Positions 34,283 to 44,987 of a stretch of DNA of 64,000 bases are shown one piece after another (within the stretch, counting starts at the first letter, position 1; each line of letters starts with the position of its first letter). A model generated the notes under the pieces. The model saw only the letters and a list, made by a program, of their open reading frames with translations, did no database searches and was not told the origin of the DNA. The DNA comes from Beverwykella pulmonaria (taxonomy: Eukaryota > Ascomycota > Dothideomycetes > Pleosporales > Melanommataceae): positions 354,543 to 418,542 of the forward strand of contig BCHH01000013.1 of the NCBI GenBank assembly GCA_001599595.1, read 5' to 3'. The position numbers and the translations under genes were made by a program.

Positions 34283-35946
34283 TCAAACCGTTAAACTATG
34301 GAACTTCACCATCAATTTGGCACCCTTTGGCCCACCAAGATACCCTTCAGCCTGCTCCATGTCCCCACTGCTCACAAACTCGGTTTCAAATGAGGCATAT
34401 ATAAATCCAGCGACAACTTTGATGTCATGCATTGCAAAATGGTTGCCCAAGCACACCCTCCCACCACTCCCGAATGCCCACCACCAACGGTACAATTCTG
34501 GTGCCTCACTCACCTTCTTCACTTCCCCATCTTTATCAAGCCATCGGTGAGGCCGGAACAATCGCGGTTCTGGATAAACCTCGGGGTTCTGATGTAGACA
34601 AGACGCGCGAGCACTTACTCTGACCCCACCAGGAACGTGATAGCCACCAATCCGAGTGCCATTTTGGGGGGTCACTCTAGCTTGTGGCCCTGAGATTGGT
34701 GGATATAAGCGCAGGATCTCCAGGATACACGCTTGTAGGAATGGAAGCCTGTCAAGTGATGCGAAATCTGGTAGCTTGCGCCTAGTAGCGGTGTGGAGGA
34801 ATAACGGACGCACTTCAGCTCGGATCAACGCTTGCAGGTAGGGCTGTCGAGACATCTCGTAGATTAAATACGTCAGTGCAATGCCTGAGGTCTCATGCCC
34901 CGCGACTGGGCTCAACGATCAGCTTTACATATTGCTTAGAAAGAGGCTTGCTTACTGGTGTGATCAGCCATTTCCGATGCAATCCCCAACCTCTCCTCGG
35001 CATTCCATTCAGTTAGACGCTGGCCACACAGCGTCTTGTGTAGTTCCTCGAATACGGTAGCTTCGTCCAACTTTGTGCTTGGGGATTTTCGTCCTCCTTT
35101 GATTTTTTGCAGCGCCCCATCACACATCCCCAAAATCCATTGTTCGAAGCCTTCAGCTTCCTCATTTACGGATTTTGGAATCATAGTGAACCCCAAATTT
35201 TCCAATTGCTTCCAGATGCTTTGCATCTCTTGGGCGTAAAATACATACGGCCCACGGCTCTGGTACTGCCTCAGCCGCAAATTGCGCTGCTCTTTGTCTT
35301 CAAGAAAGTTCGAGGAATTGGACAGGCCGAATAGAAACGCTGTCACAATATCCATAGTGGAGGACAACATTGTCCCAAAAATCTCGAGCGGCTCCCCCGA
35401 ACTCGCACGTCGCATCAGAATACGATCTAAGCGACCGTAGAGAATCGCCTCGTTCTGCGCCCTCAATGACTCCGAGCGGAACAAATTCGTCTTTGAGTAT
35501 ATTCGTGAGAGAGCGCGTCTGCGTTCAGAATGCAATCCGAAATCTTCAAAGGTAAACATATTTGGCCTTCTACAATTCACGTCAGCGTCGTTTCATCCAT
35601 GGCTATGACTTACGAACCCCAGATTCCAGAAACTCTTATACCAGCTATGCTTCTCAAAAGAGCCATAGACCGTTCTCAGGCCCCCATCCACAAAATTAAT
35701 GCTTAGTTCCCGCGGCCCGAGACGCACGATGGGCCCGTGTTTTTCATGGGCATATTGCACGGTTGAGTTTTCGCGGAGCTTGAACCGCGTCCAGAGAATC
35801 CAGACAGGGAGGAGAGAGGCCGACCAGTGAGCCTTTGGAATATTTGCGAGCGAAGAATGAAATGAGTTCGGTCGGATGAAGAGACGAACGAGGAAGATAC
35901 CAAGCCCGCAAAGGCCTGCAACAAGGATTAGCATGACCATTGCCAC
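34283..35946 (-). CDS. Cytochrome P450 monooxygenase
   Basis: 521 aa, exons 35946-35618, 35569-34956 and 34905-34283. Intron 1 uses an unusual GTTCGT donor (35617), the choice that keeps phase and gives the natural join NLG/RPNMF. Intron 2 is GTAAGC..CAG and rebuilds the I-helix HTIAGHETSG. Other motifs: N-terminal membrane anchor (VMLILVAGLCGLGIFLV), E-I-L-R of the K helix, YPEPRLFRPHRW, and the heme loop FGSGGRVCLG. The sequence resembles the pisatin-demethylase / benzoate-hydroxylase-like fungal P450s, but the clan is uncertain. It lies between the MFS transporter and the SUR2-like hydroxylase in the putative cluster, so it probably oxidises the cluster intermediate. Confidence 0.88.
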
Positions 35947-36021
35947 GATGACCGTTTCAGTTGTTGTAGAGATTTATGACAACTCTCGAAATCAACTTTG
36001 AACTCAGAACAAAAGAGCTTT

Positions 36022-36215
36022 GGGATTTGTTGGCCTCGGTTACTTCTCGGGTGTTGTCAAATTAACTTTTCCAATGAGCTCAGCAAAAAAGATTTTCGGG
36101 ACCTTGTTGGCCAGGGTTGCTTCTCGACTCTTGTCAAATTGCTTTTTCACTAAGTCGAATAAAAATGGTTTTCTGGACGTTGTTGATCGTGGTTTCTTCT
36201 CGGGCGTTCTTATGT
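36022..36215. repeat. Imperfect tandem repeat, about 76 bp, 2.5 copies
   Basis: Units begin at about 36022, 36097 and 36174, with a shared core TTGTTGGCC..GGTT.CTTCTCG..T.TTGTCAAATT. Lies in the intergenic region between the divergent P450 and SUR2-like genes (35947-36638), where no gene is otherwise seen. Confidence 0.7.
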
Positions 36216-36638
36216 TTGTTGTCCCACTGATCGCCAACTCAATATTCGTAGAGCCAACGTGGTATCTTCCTACTCGACAATGAGAGGTTAATCATGACCT
36301 TTGTGGCGTATGGTGTATGTTATTTGATACGAGGGTTTCGGGTCATCAGGTGTTTCAGCCTATAAACGCCTTATCGAGACGATCTTAATGCCACTATAGA
36401 CAAAAGAAGAGTCTGGATGAGCCATTAGCGTTAAATTGTGTCTTTCAGACCAGCTGGAAGCCGTTTCTCAAGGTCATTGGTGATGCAAGTGTTTCGGAAG
36501 GCAGCTAAAGAATATCGCAGGGATCGTCGTATCGTTTTTTTTCTGAAAACATAACTTCGATGGGTAGACACCTTACTTACATGCCCTCTGTTGTACATCT
36601 TGTCTATCCTAAATTCGTATTCGCTGGATATCTCCAAA

Positions 36639-38036
36639 ATGTCCAACAACACATCAACCATCCCGCCTCTCCCAACATACACTCTCCTTGAAAGTCCACC
36701 CCTTGTTCCTTTCATTACCGACAAAACTTTGAGTCTCATAGCCGTACCTCTATCTTACACTATCCTATCGCTCTTTTGGGAATTCATTGACTCCTATAAC
36801 TTCTGGTCCGCCTACAAAATTCATCCCTCCGCTGAGGTTCTCTCAGGGAACCGCGTTTCGAAGCGGGAGACGCTCCGGGGTGTCCTCGTGTACCATCTTG
36901 TTTCGTTTGCCGCAGCTGTTGCGCTTACTTGGCATGACGATGGTGCTAGTTGGTACGGGAGTGAGGAATACGATGTTGCGATTTGGGCTACACGCATAAG
37001 GAGTGCACAGGCAGCAATCCCATTCTTGCTTGAAATTTTGGGTATCAATGCTATTGCCTGGGCGGAAAAGAGTTCCATTCTTGGGGGGCTGCTAAAAGGT
37101 GGTGTATATCCACATCTCATAGAGGAGGTTCTCACATCCGATGGCCCAACTATGCAGGCCAGATTTGCTAGCTGGGAGACGGGGCTTGCAAAGGTTCTAT
37201 ACTACGCTGCTGTTCCGATTTTCCAGTTTTATATCGCTCTGTTCATTGCAGATACATGGTTCGTATCTCCTTTTCCATGCGGCTAGGTTGCACCGATGAG
37301 AAAAAGGCTAACAAGCGAACCACAGGTTCTATTTCATGCATCGTTTGTTTCACATGAACAAATTCCTCTACAGTATGGACTGCGCTCCTTGATTCAACAG
37401 AGTCTAACATCAGCAGAAAACTTCCACGCTATACACCACCGTCTCTATGTCATATATGCGTGAGTTTCTTCCTACCACATTCTTCTTAATACTACTTTAA
37501 CGCGTGCTCACTCCACCACAGATTTGGCGCCGTCTATGCGCACCCGATTGAAGGCCTTGTAGTCGACTTCACAGCGTTCACGCTTGGCATAACGATCGCC
37601 CGTCTCACTCTGCGCCAATCCATTCTGTTCAACGTTCTCACAGTTTGGAAGGCAATCAGCGATCACTGCGGATACGTGCTGCCATGGGATCCATTTGTGT
37701 ATTTGACCGCGAATACCAGCAAGTATCATGATGTGCATCATCAGCATTGGGGATTGAAGGTACGTACTGCTTCCAGCTTTTCTTTCCATTTTGAGGTGAC
37801 GGCGAAATCGGGTAATTGTGGGAGATTACGGAGTTCAGAGCTTGATGAATGATGAAAATAAATAGGCTAACGATTTTCCGGTCAAAAAGAATAACTTCGC
37901 CGTCTTCTTCGGCTTCTGGGATCGCCTTCTTGGGACAGAGAGACTGGTACCACCTCCATCTGTCAGAGATAAGATGGAGAGGGAGCGCAATGGTGAGGCG
38001 AAGTTAGAAGTGGACGGAAAGACACATAGTGAGTAA
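36639..38036 (+). CDS. SUR2-type sphinganine C4-hydroxylase-like membrane protein
   Basis: 364 aa, exons 36639-37258, 37326-37372, 37417-37459, 37522-37759 and 37890-38036, all phases closing. Member of the fatty acid hydroxylase superfamily, with the three di-iron histidine boxes: HRLFH, HAIHH and HDVHH. The block ISDHCGYVLPWDPF, then the third box and a conserved FWDRLLGTE, is the SUR2/sphinganine C4-hydroxylase arrangement. Several membrane helices (PLSYTILSLFWEFI, VLVYHLVSFAAAVALTW, YYAAVPIFQFYIALFI). The first intron uses GTTCGT. The known reaction of the family is C4-hydroxylation of sphinganine or related long-chain bases at the ER. Its place inside a metabolite cluster suggests it may act on a cluster intermediate instead of housekeeping sphingolipid. 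Confidence 0.85.
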
Positions 38037-39068
38037 AATTGAGGTAGATGTCGTGCTAAAGTGGGGATCAAGAGAGTAGAGAAAATCGTGGGAGAGTTTT
38101 TGGTCAGTCAGACTGTGGTGTGTACCAGTAAAAATGGGTAGTAGATTTAGTCTATAGTTGTTAAAAGGGCGAGAACCTTATTATGTCAGATAGTGAAAAG
38201 AATACAGAACAGTTGGTGTAAGTTTTAGGTCAATAATTTGTGCTCTGTCGCCACAAAATAAAACTCCAACCGTAACTATTTTTCAATTTGCTTTCTCCAT
38301 CCCGAACGTCTCGTTGTAATTCTGGTGTTCATCTTTCCTTTGACCAAATGCTCCCATTATCTTCAAGAACAGGAAAAGGAAACAGCACGCAATATACTAA
38401 GTTCGAAACGCTAGACTAACTTTGTGTTCCAGAACTTCTTTTCTGGCTGATTCTTTCTGTTAATGGGCGGATATATCACGACTGGAAATTTTGGAATCGA
38501 TGACATCATCTTTTCCACAGCTGTGCCTGAATCGATCCACAGCCGGAGAATGAATCGCACAAAGGTTTTCTTATCATACAGCACTGTGATATTCATGCAT
38601 GCATGAACTTAATGCTGGCCCTCCATGACGAGATCGATATTCACAGATGGAAAATAGAGTTTTATTAATACTTTGGCATGGGAAAAACGTACTGTGTGCA
38701 GATATGGATCTTGAATGGCGAACTTCACTCGCTCTGGGCTTCACATGGTGACATAGTTGTCTCATTGATCATCATCGGAAGTCACAGTAGCAAAAGGATT
38801 GCCGTCTTAACAATTGCTGGCATATGGTATGAAGTCTGGGTGGGGGGAGCTCGTCTCACCGCTTAATTATACCAGGCCATGGCAGTGAGGTATCAACGGC
38901 CTCTCGGACGGGAGAAAATATGAATCGTACGAATTGTGTGATTTGTTATTCACCCGTAGCGTTGAAGCCGACATTAAACTCGCAAACACAGAATTCAGTA
39001 GATTGATTCGGCTCGCAGATTCTTGCGCGCGAGTGATACACAGCACATTCGCGTAATATGTAACGTAA
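38037..39068. other. Intergenic
   Basis: No supported gene between the SUR2-like gene and the inverted-repeat element. Only short frames. Confidence 0.4.
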
Positions 39069-39431
39069 AGCACAAGCGAGCGGCCCACCCCAAACACACC
39101 AAAACCCTCGCTACGCACCTCAAGAACCAAACCATAATAAAATTGCAAAACTTTAAATATAGACCTGCAAAAAAAATTTATAGGAGTTGAAGATCTTAAG
39201 AAAAATTAAATGTTACATTTAAGATACTGAAAGGTGGGGGCCAAAACAGATGCAAAATGTCCAGATCTAGATAACTACAAAACATAGAGATTAGTAAGCT
39301 TAATAAGCTGCGTATTTTGTATATCTTTGCTGATATATAAATTTTTATAGTTTATTAAAAAGTAGTAGTTGAGATATTTACCAGCTTTTTGGTGGGGTTT
39401 CAGGTGGGCCGCTCGCTTGCTCGCTTGTGCT
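39069..39431. mobile_element. Probable MITE (363 bp, inverted ends, AT-rich core)
   Basis: Left end AGCACAAGCGAG then CGGCCCACC. The right end read in reverse gives AGCACAAGCGAGCAAGCGAG then CGGCCCACC, so the arms match apart from an 8-bp insertion (a duplication of AAGCGAGC) and a few changes for about 45 bp. The core (39140-39400) is strongly AT-rich and codes nothing. No clear target duplication found. Confidence 0.6.
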
Positions 39432-39886
39432 CTTCGTCAAGCTAGGCTACATACACGAGTGACAAATGACAACGCACTAATGTAACGAAGGCTGCCACGC
39501 GAAGATCAGCAGAAAAAAATGAAGTGAACGTCATGCAGAGGAGTGCATTGCATTTGTGTGTCTCCGGGGGGAGGGTGGGGTGCCTAATAAGGACCGCATT
39601 AGACACTATTTTCTATTCTTAACGAGTTGCGAATACATCTGACTATCGGAAGTGGGGGTGGGCAGTAGCACGGACGCGTTGGACGTCCGGCATCGGGACG
39701 GACCGGATCCGGAACGTGCTTGGACAACGAGAGGCTTGTTTGTTGCAGGGAATTCAAAGCAACACGTGATCAAAAATGCCTTGGAAAAAGAGCGATGTCG
39801 ATAGCCCAACCACAATCAGGACTGCAAAAAAGAGGACCAGCTGTTCAGCAAGTGACCGCAAAGAAAAACGATTTCAATTTAATCAA
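39432..39886. other. Intergenic, 3' flank of NRPS-like gene
   Basis: No gene seen. Confidence 0.4.
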
Positions 39887-42800
39887 CTACGAGATCTCAA
39901 GCCCAGCCCAGCCCCTGAATACCTCGCTATTCTTCCACAAATACAGAAGCGACGATTCCAAACACCTGACCACCTTTTCACTACTATGCTCAGTCTCACA
40001 CTCAAGCCCAAGCATGCCATGGTCCTGCTTATGCGCACCGAATATTGGATATAGAGGTTGCTGGTCCGAATCTGGACCTGCCATGCTGTGTTCAACAGCG
40101 CTCAGCCAATCTTCATGCTGCAGGGGTTCAATATCGATGCCAAATATCGAAGATACTGTGGCCCAAAAATCATTGATTTTCAAGCCGTCTGTAATATTTG
40201 CTTCTCCAGAATCACCATAGGGCTGCGTTTTGTCGCCATCGAGGAAACTGAGAACAGGCCCGACGACTTGCCTAGCGACATAGTCAACGCCAGCTAGGTA
40301 TAGGAACGAGGACACAGGTTCTTCACAGTGCTTGCGTAAACGGATGGCCGTTGCAACCACTCGCCATATGTAGTCCTCTACATTTACATAGCCAATACCC
40401 GAGTCGCCGATGATATAGCCAGGACGAATGACATGAGTTTCTAGTGACCTGGTGTAGGACGCGGCCTTGACTAGCGATTCTGAGAGCAGCTTCGAGACGT
40501 CGTACCCAACCAGTGGAATTCTCGAATCGTCCACGGAATAGAGCATAGTGCGCAGTTTCTCTACTGTGTGCGATGTCTGTTCTGTTTCTGGGCTGTGAAA
40601 GCTCTGTTCACCAGAAGAAGATATATTCGAACTGGTGGCAATCTCCAAGGCGCGACCACCGGAAACATAGATCATTCCCGCAGAACCTGATCGCCCGCCC
40701 AGGCTCTCCAGTAATGCCATTGTTGATGAAACATTGGCGGCTTCTAAGGCTTCGTATGCCATTGTCCAATTCACAACTGCTCCGCTGTGAACAACAACAT
40801 CAATGTAATCTTCTGGATTGGGTGAATTTCTCCTGATGTTATTCCAATGCGTATCAGCAAGATGCAAATTTGCCTGCGCTAAATCCCCAGGCCATACTTC
40901 CAAGCGTTCGAGTTGGTCCGGAGGGAGATGAATGCCAGCTCGGTTGAAAGAACTGAGAAGACGCTGGAGACCATGTGAAGAGGTGGGGGTCCGAATGATG
41001 ACTTTGATTTTGCTGTGGAGAGGCAGCAAATTGAAGAGAGATTTAAGAATGTGAGGGCCGAGGAAGCCCGTTGCGCCTGTCACCAAAATATTGAGTGGTC
41101 TTTCGTGAAGAGGCAGTCGCAAAGTAGGAAGAGAGATATCGCTGCTTCCAGTGGAGGGTCCAAAAGTTGTCATTTGTTGCAGAAGATGATCAAAGCGTTT
41201 CGATAACTTTGGTTGCTCAATTTGTGGGACTTCCTGTTCAGGAGCTTCATTCGTCATCCGCAAGCAAATAGATGAAACGAGTTTCTGAAGGGACAGTAGG
41301 CCTAGAGTTCCAATGTCGATGTCGAGATTATAGGCCTTCTTCAAGATTTTGGATAGTCCGATGAGATTGATCGAGTCAAGGCCGAGATCCAAGAATGACA
41401 CCCCATGAAGGTCCTGATAATCGTTGTTCGCGCCGAATTTAGGAGACGGGGAGAGTGAAGGTTGAATTAGAAATGATGTAGGCTCGTGCACTGCAGTGGG
41501 TTGAGGTGATATTCGTTGCGGCGCCGTCAGGATATCGAGACGGGCATGGTCCCCATCTTCTACCAACATTGTCATGGCTCTGCGATCGATTTTGCCAGAA
41601 TCTGTCATCCACATGCTTTTCACAAATATCCAGGAGTGAGGGATCATGTACCCTGGTAAATTGTTTTCCAGATGACTCGCAAGCATATTCTCTAGGCTGG
41701 GACGGATTCCTTTTTCGGAGATCAGCGGATTGCTATCCAAGGAACCGGGCTCTGTGCGCACGACCGCTGTGAGCTTTTCGGCATAGGAGCCCTTTTTCGG
41801 AAAAACGACTATAGCTTGAGACACAGCCGAATGATTGACTAGATGGTGCTCCACTTCCCCCAACTCGACACGAAGGCCTCGAATCTTAATCATGGAATCT
41901 TGCCTGCCAAGAAAGCGATAAGAGCCATCAGCCGCCTGCTCGACGATGTCACCAGTCCGGTAAGTTCGATATCCGCAATCGGGTGTAATTTTAAAGGAAG
42001 CTTCTGTTCGTTTGATGTCGTTGAGATATCCAGAGGCCAGCACGGGACCAGTAACAATAAGCTCACCTGACCCTAAGGTAATAGCCTTGCCTGGATCTTG
42101 AGAATCTATAATCCGCGCGATAATGCCCTTTGGGAATCCGATACATCTCGGGTCGCTTTCCTTTGTTAAGCGGGCAAGGAAGCAAGTTGACATTTCGGTC
42201 GATCCGTATCCATTCAAGAGTTGCACCTCTGCTGCCCAAGTATCAATGATATCTCGCGTCACCGGTTCCCCTGCCAGTAGAATCGTCCTCAGGCTTGGGA
42301 CTTCGGCTGGATGAAGGGTGCCGAGAAGGGTAGGTGTAAAAAAGGCCCAATTGGCTCGTAAAATCTGTATGGACTCGGCAATGCGGTAAATTCTATCGTA
42401 ACTCGAGGGTATACAGACAGTACCACCAATAATGAGTGTAGTGAAGATATCGTAGACACTCATATCGAATGTATAGGCTGCATGCTGATAGACTCGGCTC
42501 TCTGAACAAACGAACATAGATCTGCCATGGTACTCTGCACTAGAGCATATAGCGGCATGGGTGAGAATGACGGCCTTCGGGGTTCCTGTGCTGCCGGATG
42601 TGAAGAGAAGAAACGCCGGATCAGAAGGTCGACTGGGAGGCGTTTCTATAGGAGCAGTGTGGTGGAATTCTTGAACAAGGGACGATGCGAATAGATCTCG
42701 GGCTACTAAAATCTGACTGATGGTTGGGAACTGTTCCAGCATATTGTTTTGGCATTCAACGAGAACCACATGTAGAGCTGCAGCTTCGATAATTCGGCCA

Positions 42801-43258
42801 ATTCTCGAAGGCGGATGACCAGGGTCAATAGGTACGCAGCTACCCCCTACTTTCAGAATTCCAAGCATAGAAACGACAGCCCAAATCGATTTTTCAAAAC
42901 AGAATCCAACATGGTCGCCATGTTGAACCCCAATTTCCCGCAGGTAGAGGGCTAGCTTTGTCGAAAACTGGTCAAGTTGGTGATACGTCAAGCTTTCCGT
43001 CTCTGAAACCAGAGCTTCTGTATTTGGATATCTTCGACCATGAGAGAAAATCTCATCATGGACGCATGCTTCGATTGCTCGAGGAATGGTGCTAACGTTG
43101 GTCGAGTCCACGGATTGCAAACCCGGTGTTAGAGTTTTGCCGTGAGTTTCGGGGGAACGGCGCACCGAAGACTGGTGAGCATAAGATTGAAGCAGAGCAA
43201 CATCGGGGTTGTGTGCCACGTAGTCTTCTGGGGTGGTGACAAGTAGTGCTGGAGTCAT
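39887..43258 (-). CDS. NRPS-like carboxylic acid reductase (A-T-R)
   Basis: Intronless, 1123 aa, three domains in order. Adenylation (about 65-565): A3 FTSGSTGTPKAV (219-230), FDMSVYDIF with the Asp at about 265 that normally holds the alpha-amino group, NGYGSTE, YRTGDIV, and A10 lysine in DSGKIDRRAM. Thiolation (about 610-680): LGLDSINLIG with the phosphopantetheine serine about 629. Thioester reductase (about 720-1120): NILVTGATGFLGPHIL Rossmann start and YDVSK catalytic pair (919/923). It has no condensation domain. Such enzymes activate one acid, load it, and release it by NADPH reduction to aldehyde or alcohol, as in LYS2. The retained Asp suggests an amino acid substrate (inference). 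It is divergent from the ureohydrolase gene, and probably the core enzyme of the cluster. Confidence 0.93.
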   Translation of the reverse strand: MTPALLVTTPEDYVAHNPDVALLQSYAHQSSVRRSPETHGKTLTPGLQSVDSTNVSTIPRAIEACVHDEIFSHGRRYPNTEALVSETESLTYHQLDQFSTKLALYLREIGVQHGDHVGFCFEKSIWAVVSMLGILKVGGSCVPIDPGHPPSRIGRIIEAAALHVVLVECQNNMLEQFPTISQILVARDLFASSLVQEFHHTAPIETPPSRPSDPAFLLFTSGSTGTPKAVILTHAAICSSAEYHGRSMFVCSESRVYQHAAYTFDMSVYDIFTTLIIGGTVCIPSSYDRIYRIAESIQILRANWAFFTPTLLGTLHPAEVPSLRTILLAGEPVTRDIIDTWAAEVQLLNGYGSTEMSTCFLARLTKESDPRCIGFPKGIIARIIDSQDPGKAITLGSGELIVTGPVLASGYLNDIKRTEASFKITPDCGYRTYRTGDIVEQAADGSYRFLGRQDSMIKIRGLRVELGEVEHHLVNHSAVSQAIVVFPKKGSYAEKLTAVVRTEPGSLDSNPLISEKGIRPSLENMLASHLENNLPGYMIPHSWIFVKSMWMTDSGKIDRRAMTMLVEDGDHARLDILTAPQRISPQPTAVHEPTSFLIQPSLSPSPKFGANNDYQDLHGVSFLDLGLDSINLIGLSKILKKAYNLDIDIGTLGLLSLQKLVSSICLRMTNEAPEQEVPQIEQPKLSKRFDHLLQQMTTFGPSTGSSDISLPTLRLPLHERPLNILVTGATGFLGPHILKSLFNLLPLHSKIKVIIRTPTSSHGLQRLLSSFNRAGIHLPPDQLERLEVWPGDLAQANLHLADTHWNNIRRNSPNPEDYIDVVVHSGAVVNWTMAYEALEAANVSSTMALLESLGGRSGSAGMIYVSGGRALEIATSSNISSSGEQSFHSPETEQTSHTVEKLRTMLYSVDDSRIPLVGYDVSKLLSESLVKAASYTRSLETHVIRPGYIIGDSGIGYVNVEDYIWRVVATAIRLRKHCEEPVSSFLYLAGVDYVARQVVGPVLSFLDGDKTQPYGDSGEANITDGLKINDFWATVSSIFGIDIEPLQHEDWLSAVEHSMAGPDSDQQPLYPIFGAHKQDHGMLGLECETEHSSEKVVRCLESSLLYLWKNSEVFRGWAGLEIS

Positions 43259-43741
43259 GACGGGAATGGGGTGGAAGGAAGGCGGTGAAGTGTGTGGTGA
43301 TTCGTATCCGCTCCTGGTGAGGCCCTGTTAACAATGGCCTGGAGTATGCAGACGCCATAGCAAGCTCCAGCCACTGATGTAGCGTGGTAAATATGGCGTC
43401 CTGGTGGCTGGCTGGATGTCGCAAGTGTCACTGAAACTTTTTATTGACTTACAGATGCTCGGAAATGATAACATGTTGAGAAACTCTGAGGCGATGGTCG
43501 TTGCGGTAGATCTCAGAACCGCAGGACGCCACTCGATAACTACGCGAATATTCAATATTGAAAATCAGCGGCGACGGAGTGACAGCGTATTACATGATTT
43601 TTTTGTATATCTTCACTGATAACCTAAAAGCACAATAATTGTGAATATAAAGAATCCTCCTCTGTCCAAGTACAAAACAGAGCCGCAGACCTCGTCTAGA
43701 AGCAGCAAGACTTTCACGTTGTCTCCTCCTATACTAGTGCA
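43259..43741. promoter_or_regulatory. Shared divergent promoter, NRPS-like / ureohydrolase
   Basis: 483 bp between the two start codons. No gene. The arrangement would allow joint control of both genes. No specific operator recognised. Confidence 0.4.
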
Positions 43742-44943
43742 ATGGCAATCACACCTTTTCTTTCACTAATTTTTACGCTCTTGGTCGACCAAACTATTGC
43801 ACTTCATAGCAGCCCATACGAGAAAGCGCTGCTTGCCGAAGGGAAATGGGGCTTTGATGTAAGTACTCACCAAAGAGGTCTATTCGAACACAGCTGAATT
43901 GTCATCAGTGGGGCTATTCCGGAATCACTACTTTCGGCCACCTCCCACATGTAAAATGTTTGACTCAGACAGCCGAGTCCTTTGACTTCGCTATCATCGG
44001 GATTCCATTTGATACGGCCGTGAGCTACAAACCAGGCGCGAGATTCGGCCCGCGAGCAATCCGCACAGCATCCTCTCGACACATCCCTAGCCGTGGCTTC
44101 AACACACACGCAGGCTTGAACCCTTACATGGACTGGGCAAAGATCATCGACTGCGGTGACATCCCTGTATCCCCATTCGACAATACCCTCGCACTGCGAC
44201 AGATGACGGAGGGACTGGAGGAGCTTGGCGACCATCCGTCCTCGCAAGGAAACGAGAATCCACCAAAGTTATTGATTCTTGGGGGCGACCATTCTGTCGC
44301 CCTTCCTGCATTGAGAGCATTGAATAAAATCCACAAGCAGCCCATGGCGGTGGTGCATTTCGATGCCCATTTGGATACTCTACATCCCCATAGTTATCCC
44401 AGCCAGTGGAGTTCGCCACAGACCGACTTCACGCATGGGTCAATGTTATGGCAGGCATATGCAGATGGACTGGTCAAAAACGACTCCTCGATTCATCTCG
44501 GTCTAAGGACTCGCTTGACTGGAACGGATTGGAGTGATTACAAGAACGATGACCGACAAGGTTATCACCGCTACTCTACCGCAGACATTGACGACATTGG
44601 GACTAAAGGTATCATCGACGCGATCGTTAATCGTGTCGGTTATGAGATTCCAATATACCTGTCCATTGACATTGACGTGCTGGATCCATCAGCAGCGCCG
44701 GGAACAGGTGCACCGGAAGCTGGCGGATGGACCATGAGAGAAATGAACACCATTCTGCGAGGCTTGCAAGGTTTGAACATTGTTGGTGCGGATATCGTAG
44801 AAGTCGCACCTGCATACGATGACAGGGGCGAAACGACGGGATATGCTGCCGCACAGATCGCATACGAGATTTTGACGAATTGGGTTGTACACGGGAAAGA
44901 GAATGCCAAGACTAAGGAAGAGCAGGAGAAGAATGAATTGTAA
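43742..44943 (+). CDS. Ureohydrolase (agmatinase/arginase family), with signal peptide
   Basis: 383 aa, exons 43742-43858 and 43909-44943, intron GTAAGT..CAG in phase 0. Mn-binding motifs are all present: GGDHSVALPAL, HFDAHLDT and SIDIDVLDPSAAPGTG, with the agmatinase-like MREMNTILRGL following. The enzyme family hydrolyses guanidino groups to urea plus an amine. N-terminal MAITPFLSLIFTLLVDQTIA looks like a signal peptide, so the product may be secreted or vacuolar. Divergent from the A-T-R gene, so its substrate may be a guanidino compound linked to that pathway (inference). Acid metal ligands look intact, so it is probably active. Confidence 0.9.
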
Positions 44944-44987
44944 ACACGAGGTGTAGTTCTACATAGTGAACGCGTATCCATGACAAT

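Noticed and set aside
34971..35000. Splice acceptor choices giving SPVAGHETS in the second P450
   Set aside because: Phase does not close. The acceptor at 34906 gives HTIAGHETSG with correct phase.
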